The notes beneath the pieces were generated by a model, which saw only the letters and a list, made by a program, of their open reading frames with translations, did no database searches and was not told the DNA's origin. This document shows, piece after piece, positions 34,485-43,235 of a DNA stretch of 64,000 nt (position 1 is its first letter; every line of letters starts with the position of its first letter). Position numbers and translations under genes: made by a program. This DNA comes from PALSA-607 sp036509315 (lineage in GTDB: Bacteria > Actinomycetota > Actinomycetes > Acidothermales > Acidothermaceae). The stretch is taken from contig DATCFU010000034.1 in assembly GCA_036509315.1 (NCBI GenBank), positions 1-64,000 on the forward strand, given 5' to 3'.

Positions 34485-35605
34485 GAGGCCCCACCGAAAG
34501 CGACGGCTCGGGGAGGTGCTGCAGGCAGGAGTGGACGCGCGATACGCCGGGTGCCGAGCGTGCCTTGCAGGCGGTCGGCGATCTGATGCAACGGGACGAC
34601 GTCGGTGGCGACACCTGCCGCCACAACTGCGCCGGGCATGCCCCACACGACAGAACTCACTTCGTCCTGCACGATGATTCGACCGCCGGCAGCCCGCACC
34701 CGCTGCGCTCCCTGGGCGCCGTCCCGTCCCATGCCGGTGAGTACGCACGCCACGACACCTGCGCCATAAACCGCCGCAGCGGACCGGAACAACACATCAA
34801 CCGAAGGCCGGCAGTAGTTCTCGGGCGGGTCGTTCGTCAACCGCACTCGAACCTCGGTTCCCTGCCGCCGAAGTGTCAGGTGCTGGTCGCCGGGCGCAAC
34901 GATGATGTGACCAGGCTCAACCCGTTGACCATCGACGGCTTCAACCACATGCAGGGCGCAGCTGCGGTCGAGGCGCGCGGCGAACAGCCGGGTGAACAAC
35001 GGCGGCATGTGTTGAACGACGAGAATCGGGACGCTGAGGTCGCTTCGCAATCCGGCCACGATCGAACTGAGCGCGTCGGGTCCACCGGTTGATGCGCCGA
35101 TCACGATGACATCGACGCGATCCTGCCGAACCGCTGAGCCCGCCGACATCGGCGCTTTCGGCGCCGGGCGTTTGGCAAAGACTGCACGGGTGCGTGCCGC
35201 CGCGACCAAACCCTTGATCTTCGGGATCAGCTCGGCTCGTACGCGATCGACTGATGCGGTCGCGCTGGTGGCGTGCGTGGGCTTCGTCACGTAGTCCGTG
35301 GCACCGGCGGCGAGAGCATCAAGGGTGGCCATCGCACCGCGCTCGGTGACCGTGCTGAACATGACCACCGGCAGCGTTGGGTGGGTACGGCGCAACTCGC
35401 GCAGCGTCGCCAAGCCGTCCATGACCGGCATCTCGACGTCGAGAATCACAATGTCAGGACGCAGCGCGCCGAGCTTGTCGAGAGCGATCCGGCCGTTCGC
35501 GGCGGTGCCAACGACCGTGATATCGGGGTCGTCGTCCAAGACGCTGGAGACGATGCGGCGAACCACCACGGAGTCATCGACGACGAGCACGCCGATGCCA
35601 GCCAC
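34481..35605 (-). CDS. cheB: CheB receptor methylesterase
   Basis: This 374-residue protein has an N-terminal receiver (VLVVDDSVVVRR, phospho-Asp about 56 in VILDVEMPVMDG, Lys in YVTKPTHA), a linker, and a C-terminal methylesterase with catalytic Ser in VIGASTGGPDALSS, His in VVQHMPPLFT and Asp in VLTGMGRDGAQG. It removes methyl esters and deamidates receptor glutamines when phosphorylated by CheA. GGAGG lies five bases before the GTG start. A gap of 177 bases separates it from the unknown upstream gene. Confidence 0.94.
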   Translation of the reverse strand: MAGIGVLVVDDSVVVRRIVSSVLDDDPDITVVGTAANGRIALDKLGALRPDIVILDVEMPVMDGLATLRELRRTHPTLPVVMFSTVTERGAMATLDALAAGATDYVTKPTHATSATASVDRVRAELIPKIKGLVAAARTRAVFAKRPAPKAPMSAGSAVRQDRVDVIVIGASTGGPDALSSIVAGLRSDLSVPILVVQHMPPLFTRLFAARLDRSCALHVVEAVDGQRVEPGHIIVAPGDQHLTLRRQGTEVRVRLTNDPPENYCRPSVDVLFRSAAAVYGAGVVACVLTGMGRDGAQGAQRVRAAGGRIIVQDEVSSVVWGMPGAVVAAGVATDVVPLHQIADRLQGTLGTRRIARPLLPAAPPRAVAFGGAS

Positions 35606-35782
35606 CGCAACCTCCCGACCCTGGGGCGCGGGTCGCTGTTATGACCCGGCATTAACCCATCGGCACGAGCGGCTCCGGACTGAGGTTGCCAGTGCTTCCA
35701 CAAGCCGCTGCTCGAGGTCGAGCTACATCAGCTGCAGCTCTGGGCGTCGATTTCGCTCAGCCCTATCCCCGGGGTGACTCCG

Positions 35783-36673
35783 TCACCCGAGAATCCCGAC
35801 GGCCGTTTCCCACGGCGCCACCAACACGCCGTACGTCACCTCGTCGAGTAGGTCGTGCACGCCGACCGCCTGCAGGCAGCCACTGACGGAGTTCCACACA
35901 CCGCGCGCCGCGGGGCCCGCATCGACTCCCGCAATACGCAACGCTCGGACCGCCTGGAACTGCGCCGCCGCCGCCGGACGCAGCCTCCCCGCCAGGTAGC
36001 TCGCCCAGGTGGCCGCGTGCATGCGAGCGCTCCACTCCGCCTCGACCGAACCGGTCGCCTCGAGGAGCACGCCGACCTCGTCCGTGGACAGTGTGGCGAC
36101 GCGAGCCAAAATCGTGTGCAGGTCGGCGCCAAACGGTCCGAGATCGGCCGGGATCGGTGGCAGCCGGCGAGCTGCGGCGATCCAAGGTGTCCTGAGCAAT
36201 CGACGCACATCCTCGGCCAGCCGAGGTCCGCCGTAGGCGGCTGCAAGAGCGTCGCTCCCCAGTGCCACCACATGTGTCGGACTCTCGTCGAGGATGTCCT
36301 GGCGGAGCATCCGCAAGAGGTCGTCGAGGCTGCCGAACGATGCTGTCGTGAGGTCTCGCAAAGCCGGCTCGAGTTCGCGGGTGGTCGACTCGCTGCCGTC
36401 CATCGCGTTCGCGGCTTCGTCGAGAAGTTGGCCGACAGCAGACAAAGCGTCGTCAAGGCGTCGCGGAGGAGTCAGTGCCGACACCTCGAGCCACGCCGAG
36501 GCGCGCTGCGGATCAGTGACCTGCAAGGCATCGAAGCCGGACAAATCGAGCGCAGGTTCGCCGACGGTGCCATGAAGAGCCAGCGCCTCGAGCAGGACGG
36601 TCGCCACCGCCGCGCCAGTCGGCAGACGGGCTAGATCGAAGCCGACCGTCGGCGCGTTAACGAGCGAGTACAC
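35783..36673 (-). CDS. Unknown protein of the chemosensory cluster
   Basis: This 296-residue protein is mostly helical by composition. No catalytic motif, membrane segment or known domain is recognised. Notable segments are FDALQVTDPQRASAWLEVSA, LRRDILDESPTH-like helices, and LRPAAAAQFQAVRALRIAG near the C terminus. The GTG start has GGAGG seven bases upstream, so it is clearly expressed. It lies between cheW and cheB on the same strand, which suggests an accessory such as a scaffold, sensor or adaptor of this pathway. It deserves a structure prediction. Confidence 0.75.
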   Translation of the reverse strand: MYSLVNAPTVGFDLARLPTGAAVATVLLEALALHGTVGEPALDLSGFDALQVTDPQRASAWLEVSALTPPRRLDDALSAVGQLLDEAANAMDGSESTTRELEPALRDLTTASFGSLDDLLRMLRQDILDESPTHVVALGSDALAAAYGGPRLAEDVRRLLRTPWIAAARRLPPIPADLGPFGADLHTILARVATLSTDEVGVLLEATGSVEAEWSARMHAATWASYLAGRLRPAAAAQFQAVRALRIAGVDAGPAARGVWNSVSGCLQAVGVHDLLDEVTYGVLVAPWETAVGILG

Positions 36674-36800
36674 CGAAGCCCCTCCGAACCATCGAACCCG
36701 GCCCGAGTACAGGTCGTGGTGACCTGCCCCCGCAGCTCAGGTAACGATGGTGCCACTGAGTGGGGCCTTCGCGAGACGGCCGACCGGGCGAACCCTGAGG

Positions 36801-37235
36801 TCAGACGGCGAGGCCGATATCGGCCGCCCGAGCGACGTCGAGCACGAGGAGCAGCGCGCCCTCGAGTTTGTAGGCGCCCGTAACCAACGTCGCGCCCGGG
36901 CCCGTCATGGTGTCAGGCGGCTCCTCGAACTGTTCCGACGACACGTGTGCGACATCGCCGATCGCGTCGACAAGCAGGCTCACCGGCTCGTCATCGACCC
37001 GTACCACGACGTTCATTGGCAGGACCCCGGCGGCGCGCGGCGGCAAGCCGAGCCGTGTCCGTAGATCGACGGCTGTGACGACTTCACCACGCAGATTGAT
37101 TAGGCCTGCAGCGCCGTGTCCGGCGAGCGGAACGGCGGTCATCTCCTGGTAACGGATGACTTCTTGCACTTTGTGAACTTCTACCCCGAAAAGCAATGCA
37201 TCGATGGTGAAGGTGGCGAACTGACGCATCTCCAT
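36801..37235 (-). CDS. cheW: CheW coupling protein
   Basis: This 144-residue single CheW domain (ATFTIDALLFGVEVHKVQEV, GLINLRGEVVTAVDLRTRLG, DEPVSLLVDAIGDVAHVSSE) links the receptor tip to CheA. The ATG is one base after the cheA stop (TGATATG), so translation is coupled to cheA. The C terminus (LLLVLDVARAADIGLAV) is standard. Confidence 0.93.
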   Translation of the reverse strand: MEMRQFATFTIDALLFGVEVHKVQEVIRYQEMTAVPLAGHGAAGLINLRGEVVTAVDLRTRLGLPPRAAGVLPMNVVVRVDDEPVSLLVDAIGDVAHVSSEQFEEPPDTMTGPGATLVTGAYKLEGALLLVLDVARAADIGLAV

Positions 37236-37236
37236 A

Positions 37237-39900
37237 TCAGGACCCCAAGCCAACGTAGGTGTCTTCCGTGTAGTCCTCGTAGGGCGAAACGTCCGCAGCG
37301 CCCGCAGCCGCTACCGCGTCGAAAAAGCGTGGATCGGTCGCCGTGATGGCCTGCTCCATATCGAGGAGTTCGGTCACCAAGTCCTGGACGACGACAACCC
37401 CCGACACACCGAACGCCTCAACATCTCCGCGAGACGCGGGAGCCTCGGTTGCAATGTCGACGACAGCGTCGACAACCAGACCCACACTGCGCCGACCTTG
37501 GGTGTAGACGATGACCTTCAGCTGCGAGCCGGTATCGGCCACCGCCTGCTCGCCCAGCATCGTCGCGAGGCGGCCGAGCGGAAGTAACTGGCCGCGGTAC
37601 TGCACGACCTCGCGCTGACCGACATGCTCGACGCGATCCAGCGAAATCTCTTCGAGCCGGGTCACCATCGAGAGCGGGACGCCGAGTCGGCGATCGCCGA
37701 CCGCGACGACGAGCAATGGTTCGGGACCCTCAATGACAGGTGCGTCCATCAGCTGCCGCTCGCGTTCCATGGCCGAGTCGCTTTCGCGCACAACATGCGC
37801 TCGACGTGCCAATGCGCGGACGTCGAGGATGAGCGCGACCCGCCCGTCGCCAAGGATCGTGGCGCCGGCGTAAGTACCGATGCCCTTGAGCTGCCGTGAC
37901 AACGGCTTGACGACGATTTCTTCGGTGTTCAGGACGCGGTCGACAACAAGACCGAACCGACGCCCGTCGGCCTGCAGCACCAAGATGTAGACAGACTCGT
38001 CGACGTGCGGCGCATCTGTTAGATCGAGAACGTGATCGAGCCATACGAGAGGGATCAGGGTGCCGCGCAAACGGAAGACCGGGGTGCCTGACAAGTACTC
38101 GACACCCGCTCTGGCTTGCTCGCCTTCGAGACACAACAGCTCGTCGAGACTGACCTGCGGAACCGCGTAGCGCTCACCGGCGCACTCGACGGTCAGCGCC
38201 GGAATGATCGCCAAGGTCAACGGAATCTTGATCTTTAGGGTGGTGCCGAGGCCTGGCTCGCTCGAGATATCGACGGTGCCGCCGATCTTCTCGACATTGG
38301 TACGGACGACATCCATGCCGACCCCGCGACCAGACATGTTGGTGACCTTGGTTGCGGTGGAGAAACCCGGTACGAAAATGAGATTGATGATCTCGCGCGG
38401 CGGCATCGCGCGCAGCTGCTCAACTGTTGCAAGCCCGCGCTCGATCGCCTTGGTCGCGATCTGCGCGGGATCGATGCCCGCGCCGTCGTCGCTGATTTCG
38501 ATATTGACCTGGCCGCCCTCATGAAAAGCGCGCATCGTCAACGTGCCCTCGGCCGGCTTGCCCGCGGCGACTCTGAGCGCGGGAGATTCGATCCCGTGGT
38601 CGATCGCATTGCGGACGACGTGTGTGAGCGGGTCCTTGATGGCCTCGAGGATCGTCTTGTCGAGCTCGGTGTCGCGGCCCTCGAGAACGAGCCGGACCTC
38701 GCGGCGGCATGCGACGGACACGTCGCGCACGAGGCGCGGAAGCTTGTTCCAGACGGTGTCGATCGGCTGCATCCGGGTCTTCATGACCCCGGCCTGGAGC
38801 TCGCTGACCAAGAGGTTCAAACGCTGCGACGATCGCTGCATGCCGGTATCAGCGCGAGCAGCCGCGGTCGCAACGATCTGATTGCGGGTGAGAACCAGTT
38901 CGCCGACGAGGCGCATCAGGGTGTCGAGCAAGTTCACGTCGACGCGCAGCGTCGAGTCGCTGACCGACCCGCCTACGCGGGCGTCCGACTGCGCGGCAGC
39001 CTGCAGCGCAAGAGCTTCGCGCACTTGGTCGGGCGTCGCCTGTCCGTGGTCAACAAGGATCTCGCCGAGTGGGCGCTCGTCACCAAGCTGCTGTTCGAGC
39101 ATGGCGACCGCAACGTCTTCGGGGTTGATATCGGCCTGTTGCTGAAGCAGTTCGCCGAGCAGCGGGACGTTCGCCGGTGGGATCGCGGCTGCAGCGGGCG
39201 CCACAGTGCTCGCCTTGCGCGCGGCGCGCGCCGCTTTGATGTCGTGCCTGGCAACTTGTCCGGCCGCCTTTTCGGTGGCCTCGTTTGCTCCATCGGCGGC
39301 GAGCTGGGCGGGCTGGCGATCCGTTGAGCGACGGCGCGGCCGGGCGGATGATTTCGCCGGACCCGCGGCGGCAGCAGCCTCAGGACTCGGTGCACGCGTA
39401 CTCGAAGCCGGCGTACTTGATGCGGTGGCGTCGGACCGCGCCTTGGTCGATCGGCTGCGCGTCGCAGTGCTCGCGCCCTTCGCGGCTGCCGAGCCGGCCA
39501 ACTCTGTCTCCGGCGCCGAGGTCTGCAAGGCGGTGAGCCGCGCTACCAGGGCGGTGTAGTCACGGTCGTTTTCAACGCCGGTCGTCTCGATCGAGGCCAG
39601 GATGCTGCGGACCGCGTCGACGAGTTCGAGCAGGCCAGTCGTGCGCTCCTGGGTGAGTCGAAGGCCGCCGTCGCGCAGGCGCGCGAGCAGGCCTTCGCCC
39701 GCGTGCGTCAAGACCTCGAGCTTGCCGAATGCGAGAAAGCCGCTGGTGCCTTTGATCGTGTGGATCGTGCGGAAGATGCTCTGGAGCAGCGGGTGGGCAT
39801 CAGGTTCCTGCTCGAGCGCAACAAGGTCACGGTCGAGCTGGTCGAGGTTCTCGTAGCTCTCCACGAGGAACTCGCGCACGATCTCGTCGAACTCGTCCAT
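37237..39900 (-). CDS. cheA: CheA histidine kinase with an MshEN-like insert and two CheW-like domains
   Basis: This is an 887-residue kinase. An Hpt domain carries His47 (FRTIHTIKGTSGFLAF). A long Ala/Ser/Thr/Arg linker spans about 135-240. At about 246-302, LLGELLQQQADINPEDVAVA and PLGEILVDHGQATPDQVREA resemble the T2SSE/MshEN repeats of pilus ATPases, where a P2 domain would be expected. Dimerisation (about 318-385) and kinase (HVVRNAIDHGIES, SDDGAGIDP, GRGVGMDVVR) domains follow. The C terminus has two CheW-like domains (about 560-700 and 730-860). ATG 39900 has GGAGGAG upstream. It heads the run cheA-cheW-unknown-cheB-cheR-cheY-cheX-cheY. Confidence 0.93.
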   Translation of the reverse strand: MDEFDEIVREFLVESYENLDQLDRDLVALEQEPDAHPLLQSIFRTIHTIKGTSGFLAFGKLEVLTHAGEGLLARLRDGGLRLTQERTTGLLELVDAVRSILASIETTGVENDRDYTALVARLTALQTSAPETELAGSAAAKGASTATRSRSTKARSDATASSTPASSTRAPSPEAAAAAGPAKSSARPRRRSTDRQPAQLAADGANEATEKAAGQVARHDIKAARAARKASTVAPAAAAIPPANVPLLGELLQQQADINPEDVAVAMLEQQLGDERPLGEILVDHGQATPDQVREALALQAAAQSDARVGGSVSDSTLRVDVNLLDTLMRLVGELVLTRNQIVATAAARADTGMQRSSQRLNLLVSELQAGVMKTRMQPIDTVWNKLPRLVRDVSVACRREVRLVLEGRDTELDKTILEAIKDPLTHVVRNAIDHGIESPALRVAAGKPAEGTLTMRAFHEGGQVNIEISDDGAGIDPAQIATKAIERGLATVEQLRAMPPREIINLIFVPGFSTATKVTNMSGRGVGMDVVRTNVEKIGGTVDISSEPGLGTTLKIKIPLTLAIIPALTVECAGERYAVPQVSLDELLCLEGEQARAGVEYLSGTPVFRLRGTLIPLVWLDHVLDLTDAPHVDESVYILVLQADGRRFGLVVDRVLNTEEIVVKPLSRQLKGIGTYAGATILGDGRVALILDVRALARRAHVVRESDSAMERERQLMDAPVIEGPEPLLVVAVGDRRLGVPLSMVTRLEEISLDRVEHVGQREVVQYRGQLLPLGRLATMLGEQAVADTGSQLKVIVYTQGRRSVGLVVDAVVDIATEAPASRGDVEAFGVSGVVVVQDLVTELLDMEQAITATDPRFFDAVAAAGAADVSPYEDYTEDTYVGLGS

Positions 39901-39999
39901 CCAACGCTCCTCCGGTCGCCGAGGTGTCGCGTGCCCGCGACGGCCCGCGGGCACGACGATCAGTGCATCGGCGCTTCTGCGGAACAACTGAGCCTCAAA

Positions 40000-40971
40000 T
40001 CACGACTGAGCTCGGTCAGGTGGCCCCGACGGGCCGGGCTGAGCGGCGTCCGTCTCACTGCCCTTGTCTTCTCCGAGCCCCGCCCACGGCACCTGGGCAG
40101 GAGCCGCTGCGGCACCCTCAGGGCAATGCGCCCGCATGTCGCACCAGCCGCATTGCGAACCGGGCCGCGGCGCAAACATGTCGGCAATCCCAACCGGCGT
40201 AGGCGTGCCAGCGGGGGAGTCGACGATTTGTGCCTTGAAGGCGGCCGTGGCGGCTTGCGCCTCGTCGGCGATCTGCTCCGCCCGCCGCACCTGGCGTTGC
40301 AGCGACTCGTCGGTGTGCTCGTACCGGTGGACTTCGCCCGTGGGCAGGTGATGCAACTCGACTCGAACGCAACGCCGACGTAGCGTCGCCGCGGCCGCAA
40401 CCGCGTAGAGGGCAAGCGCCATCGAGCCGCGGGTGTCGTCAACCGTCAGCGGCCGCCGGCCGGTCTTGTAGTCGACGACGACCAGCTCGCCATCGCGGTC
40501 ATCGAGCCGGTCGACGCGACCGGAGAGCGCCAGCCGGTTGGTGCGCGCGGCGATCGTGCGCTCGACGCCAAGCGGCTCGCGGTCGGGATCGAGGCCTGCG
40601 ACGTAGCGCTGCACGAGTGCGCGACCGCGGGCAAGCCAGGCGCTGGAATGGGCGGGATCGCGAAACCCCTCGGCCGACCAGCAGGCAGCCAGCAACTCCC
40701 CTGCCGAATCGATGGTGCGCTGCGCTCGCGACAGCCGCCACCACCCGGCCAACGCGTTGTGGATCCCCGCACCGAAGCTGTTATGCGCCCAGGGCGGCCC
40801 GGCCGGCGGGCGCGGGCGATCGAGGTAGGTCAGCCGGTAGCGGCGGGGGCAGTCGACCCATGACGTCAGCCGGGAGGGCGTGCAAGCGAAGAGTTGTCGC
40901 GGCATACCGGCCAGCCCGAGCTGCTCGGGCGGACGAACTGGCACGACCGGTTGCGCACTCATGCCTGTCAT
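40000..40971 (-). CDS. RecB-family (Cas4-like) exonuclease
   Basis: This 323-residue PD-(D/E)XK nuclease begins PSRLTSWVDCPRRYRLTYLD, with metal and catalytic residues in ALSGRVDRLDD and ELVVVDYKTGRRPLTVDD. The C-terminal CGWCDMRAHCPEG, together with the N-terminal Cys, fits a Fe-S cluster. It is a stand-alone homologue of the RecB/AddB nuclease domain, close to the M. tuberculosis Rv2119 type. It probably degrades single strands during repair. ATG 40971 or 40962 could be used. The last 40 residues are Pro/Gly-rich and probably disordered. It is not linked in function to the che genes beside it. Confidence 0.86.
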   Translation of the reverse strand: MTGMSAQPVVPVRPPEQLGLAGMPRQLFACTPSRLTSWVDCPRRYRLTYLDRPRPPAGPPWAHNSFGAGIHNALAGWWRLSRAQRTIDSAGELLAACWSAEGFRDPAHSSAWLARGRALVQRYVAGLDPDREPLGVERTIAARTNRLALSGRVDRLDDRDGELVVVDYKTGRRPLTVDDTRGSMALALYAVAAAATLRRRCVRVELHHLPTGEVHRYEHTDESLQRQVRRAEQIADEAQAATAAFKAQIVDSPAGTPTPVGIADMFAPRPGSQCGWCDMRAHCPEGAAAAPAQVPWAGLGEDKGSETDAAQPGPSGPPDRAQS

Positions 40972-41142
40972 GGTCCCCGGCAGGGACGACAGAACTGGGA
41001 TGCCTCGCGGGGACGCCAGGTCCGTCGTTCATCTCAGCAGCGCGCAGATCGTCGTTTCAGCACTCACCTTCGGCCTGCCTCGTGCCGAAGGACCACGAAG
41101 GCGCTCCGACCTGACGGATGCGCGGGTGACCTGGAGGCACTG

Positions 41143-42327
41143 ATGAAGCTCGTGCACAAGGCCGCTGCGACCGCGGTGGGGGGCTTCGTCACAGTCAGTG
41201 CCGTCAGTCTTATTGCGTTGTCGAAGGCGAACGACGCACTGCACCACATGCGAGCCGGCGACGTCACCGCAGGCGCGGTCAATGCGGCGCGAGTCGACAT
41301 GATCGCCGCCACTATCTGCCTGCTCGTCGGAATGCTACTCATACTGATTGCTCTCGGGCTGTGGCTGCGCCACGACGTCCTGCGCCCGCTTGAGGTGTTG
41401 CGGGGCGGGATGGCCGACATCGCGGACGGCGACGGCGACCTCACCCGCCGGCTCGCCTTCCATCGTGACGACGAGATCGGCAACCTCGCGGGCGAGTTCG
41501 ATCGCTTTGTCACCGGCATGCAGTCACTCGTCGGCAAGGTCGCGGGTACCGCCGCTGGTCTAGCAACGTCTGCCGCGAGCCTGTCTGCAGCGTCTGAGCA
41601 AATCGCATCGTCCGCGCATGATGCGACCCGTCGTGCCGAAAGCGCCTCGAGCGCCGCCGAGCAGGTCAGCAGCAATGTGGCCAGCGTGGCCGGCGCTGCC
41701 GAGGAAATGGGATCGTCAATCCGCGAGATTGCGCACAACGCACACCGCGCGGCAGGTGTCGCCATCGACGCAGTGACGATGGCCGACACGACCAATGCCG
41801 CAATATCCAGGCTCGGCGAGTCGTCGCTCGACATCGGCAGCGTGGTCAAGCTCATCACCGAGATCGCCCAGCAAACGAACCTGCTGGCGCTGAACGCCAC
41901 GATCGAAGCGGCGCGGGCCGGCGAAGCCGGCAAGGGCTTCGCCGTTGTCGCCGATGAGGTCAAGGACCTCGCTCAGGAGACCGCCAGGGCTACCGACGAC
42001 ATCTCTCGCCGCATCGAGTCGGTGCGAAACGATTCGCGGGACGCGATCGCGGCCATTGAGGCGATCCGGGTCGTCATCAGCCAGATCAGCGACTACCAGG
42101 TGACGATCGCCTCGGCTGTCGAAGAGCAGTCGGCGACCACGAGTGAGATGGGTCGCGGATTTTCCGAGGTGGCCACCGGAAGTGCGGAGATCGCCAGGTC
42201 CATTGCTGGCGTGGCGAGCGCATCATCGACGACGTTGACGAGTGTGGCCTCCGCACGGGTCACGACCGACGAACTGGGCAAGGTTGCTGACGAGCTCAAG
42301 ACGCTGGTCTCGCGCTTCACTTACTGA
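41143..42327 (+). CDS. Methyl-accepting chemotaxis protein with a minimal external loop
   Basis: This 394-residue receptor has two membrane segments (about 7-27 and 52-75) around a loop of only about 24 residues, a HAMP domain (about 76-128) and a long coiled-coil signalling hairpin with the tip EIAQQTNLLALNATIEAARA (about 247-266). With no extracellular ligand domain it must sense via a partner, the membrane or HAMP. GGAGG lies five bases before the ATG. It is the only receptor in the window, on the strand opposite to the che run. Its end shows a direct repeat with the convergent gene's end (42324-42364). No C-terminal CheR-binding pentapeptide is seen (it ends KTLVSRFTY). Confidence 0.9.
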   Translation: MKLVHKAAATAVGGFVTVSAVSLIALSKANDALHHMRAGDVTAGAVNAARVDMIAATICLLVGMLLILIALGLWLRHDVLRPLEVLRGGMADIADGDGDLTRRLAFHRDDEIGNLAGEFDRFVTGMQSLVGKVAGTAAGLATSAASLSAASEQIASSAHDATRRAESASSAAEQVSSNVASVAGAAEEMGSSIREIAHNAHRAAGVAIDAVTMADTTNAAISRLGESSLDIGSVVKLITEIAQQTNLLALNATIEAARAGEAGKGFAVVADEVKDLAQETARATDDISRRIESVRNDSRDAIAAIEAIRVVISQISDYQVTIASAVEEQSATTSEMGRGFSEVATGSAEIARSIAGVASASSTTLTSVASARVTTDELGKVADELKTLVSRFTY

Positions 42328-42364
42328 CCCTTAGCTACTCAAAACGTCCTGATCCTTAGCTACT
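42324..42364. repeat. 16-bp near-perfect direct repeat at two convergent gene ends
   Basis: CTGACCCTTAGCTACT (42324-42339) and CTGATCCTTAGCTACT (42349-42364) differ at one base and are offset by 25. The first carries the TGA stop of the chemoreceptor gene and the second the TAG stop (plus CTA, 42360-42362) of the convergent methyltransferase gene. Confidence 0.85.
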
Positions 42365-43235
42365 GAAGCCGAGCACTCCCGATGTCGGCGTCACGAAGTG
42401 CACGGTGGCCACGAGCAATCTCCATCGACTGACGGTGATCTCGCACCCTGCCTTGCACGCCGCCGTCGGCTACCCGACGTGCGATGGCGCTAACGGGCAG
42501 TGGCTCGTTCGCCCCGACGATGATGAGGTTGCCGTGCCGCCGGCCCCGAAGGACGCCTGGCTCTGAGATCACCGCGACGTCACTGAATGCCTCCGACACC
42601 GTTGCTAACTCGACGCCGGTCGTTGCAAACGGTGCGCGATCTGCAACGTTCATCACGTAGACGCCACCGGGACGAAGGCACTCCTTCACACGTACCGCGC
42701 ATTCGACGGTGCGCAGATTCGCCGGCACCACGGCGTCGCGAAATGCATCGCGGACGACGAGATCGCACGACGCGTCGGCGAGCGCGGCGAGCCCGGCGCG
42801 CGCATCGCCAATCCTGATGCGCAGCCTTCGGCTTCGATGCCACGGCAGCCGGGACCGAACGAGATCGACAAGCGCGCCGTCGATCTCAAACACGATTTGT
42901 GTCGACTGCGGCCGGGTCGCCATGACGTATCGGGCGAGCGTGAGTGCGCCACCGCCGAGATGCACCGTGTCGATGCGAGCGCCCGTGGGCGCCACGCACT
43001 CAATCACGTCACCGAGCCATCGCACGTACTCGAACTCCAGTGCCGTCGGATCGTCGAGATCGACGTGTGAGGTCTCTACGCCGTCCAGCAACAACGTCCA
43101 GGCATTGCGTCGCGAACCATCGCGAACCAATGTCGCGATCGCCGTGTCGACGGGGAAGGTTTCATCGGCCGCACGACGTCCGCCAATCGGTAACTTGCTG
43201 CTTAGTGGCTTAGTTCGCGGCAACGAACTTCGCAA
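42360..43235 (-). CDS. Spermidine synthase-like SAM-dependent enzyme
   Basis: This 291-residue protein has a Rossmann SAM fold of the polyamine synthase type (VHLGGGALTLARYVMATRPQ, IVFEIDGALVDLVRSRL, IRIGDARAGLAALADASCDL, VVRDAFRDAVVPANL). Short family members without fused membrane domains occur in actinobacteria, where the substrate is rarely known; polyamine synthesis or small-molecule methylation are possible. The TTG start at 43235 overlaps marC by 26 bases; a TTG at 43223 is an alternative. It is downstream of PHP and marC on one strand. Confidence 0.78.
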   Translation of the reverse strand: MRSSLPRTKPLSSKLPIGGRRAADETFPVDTAIATLVRDGSRRNAWTLLLDGVETSHVDLDDPTALEFEYVRWLGDVIECVAPTGARIDTVHLGGGALTLARYVMATRPQSTQIVFEIDGALVDLVRSRLPWHRSRRLRIRIGDARAGLAALADASCDLVVRDAFRDAVVPANLRTVECAVRVKECLRPGGVYVMNVADRAPFATTGVELATVSEAFSDVAVISEPGVLRGRRHGNLIIVGANEPLPVSAIARRVADGGVQGRVRDHRQSMEIARGHRALRDADIGSARLQ

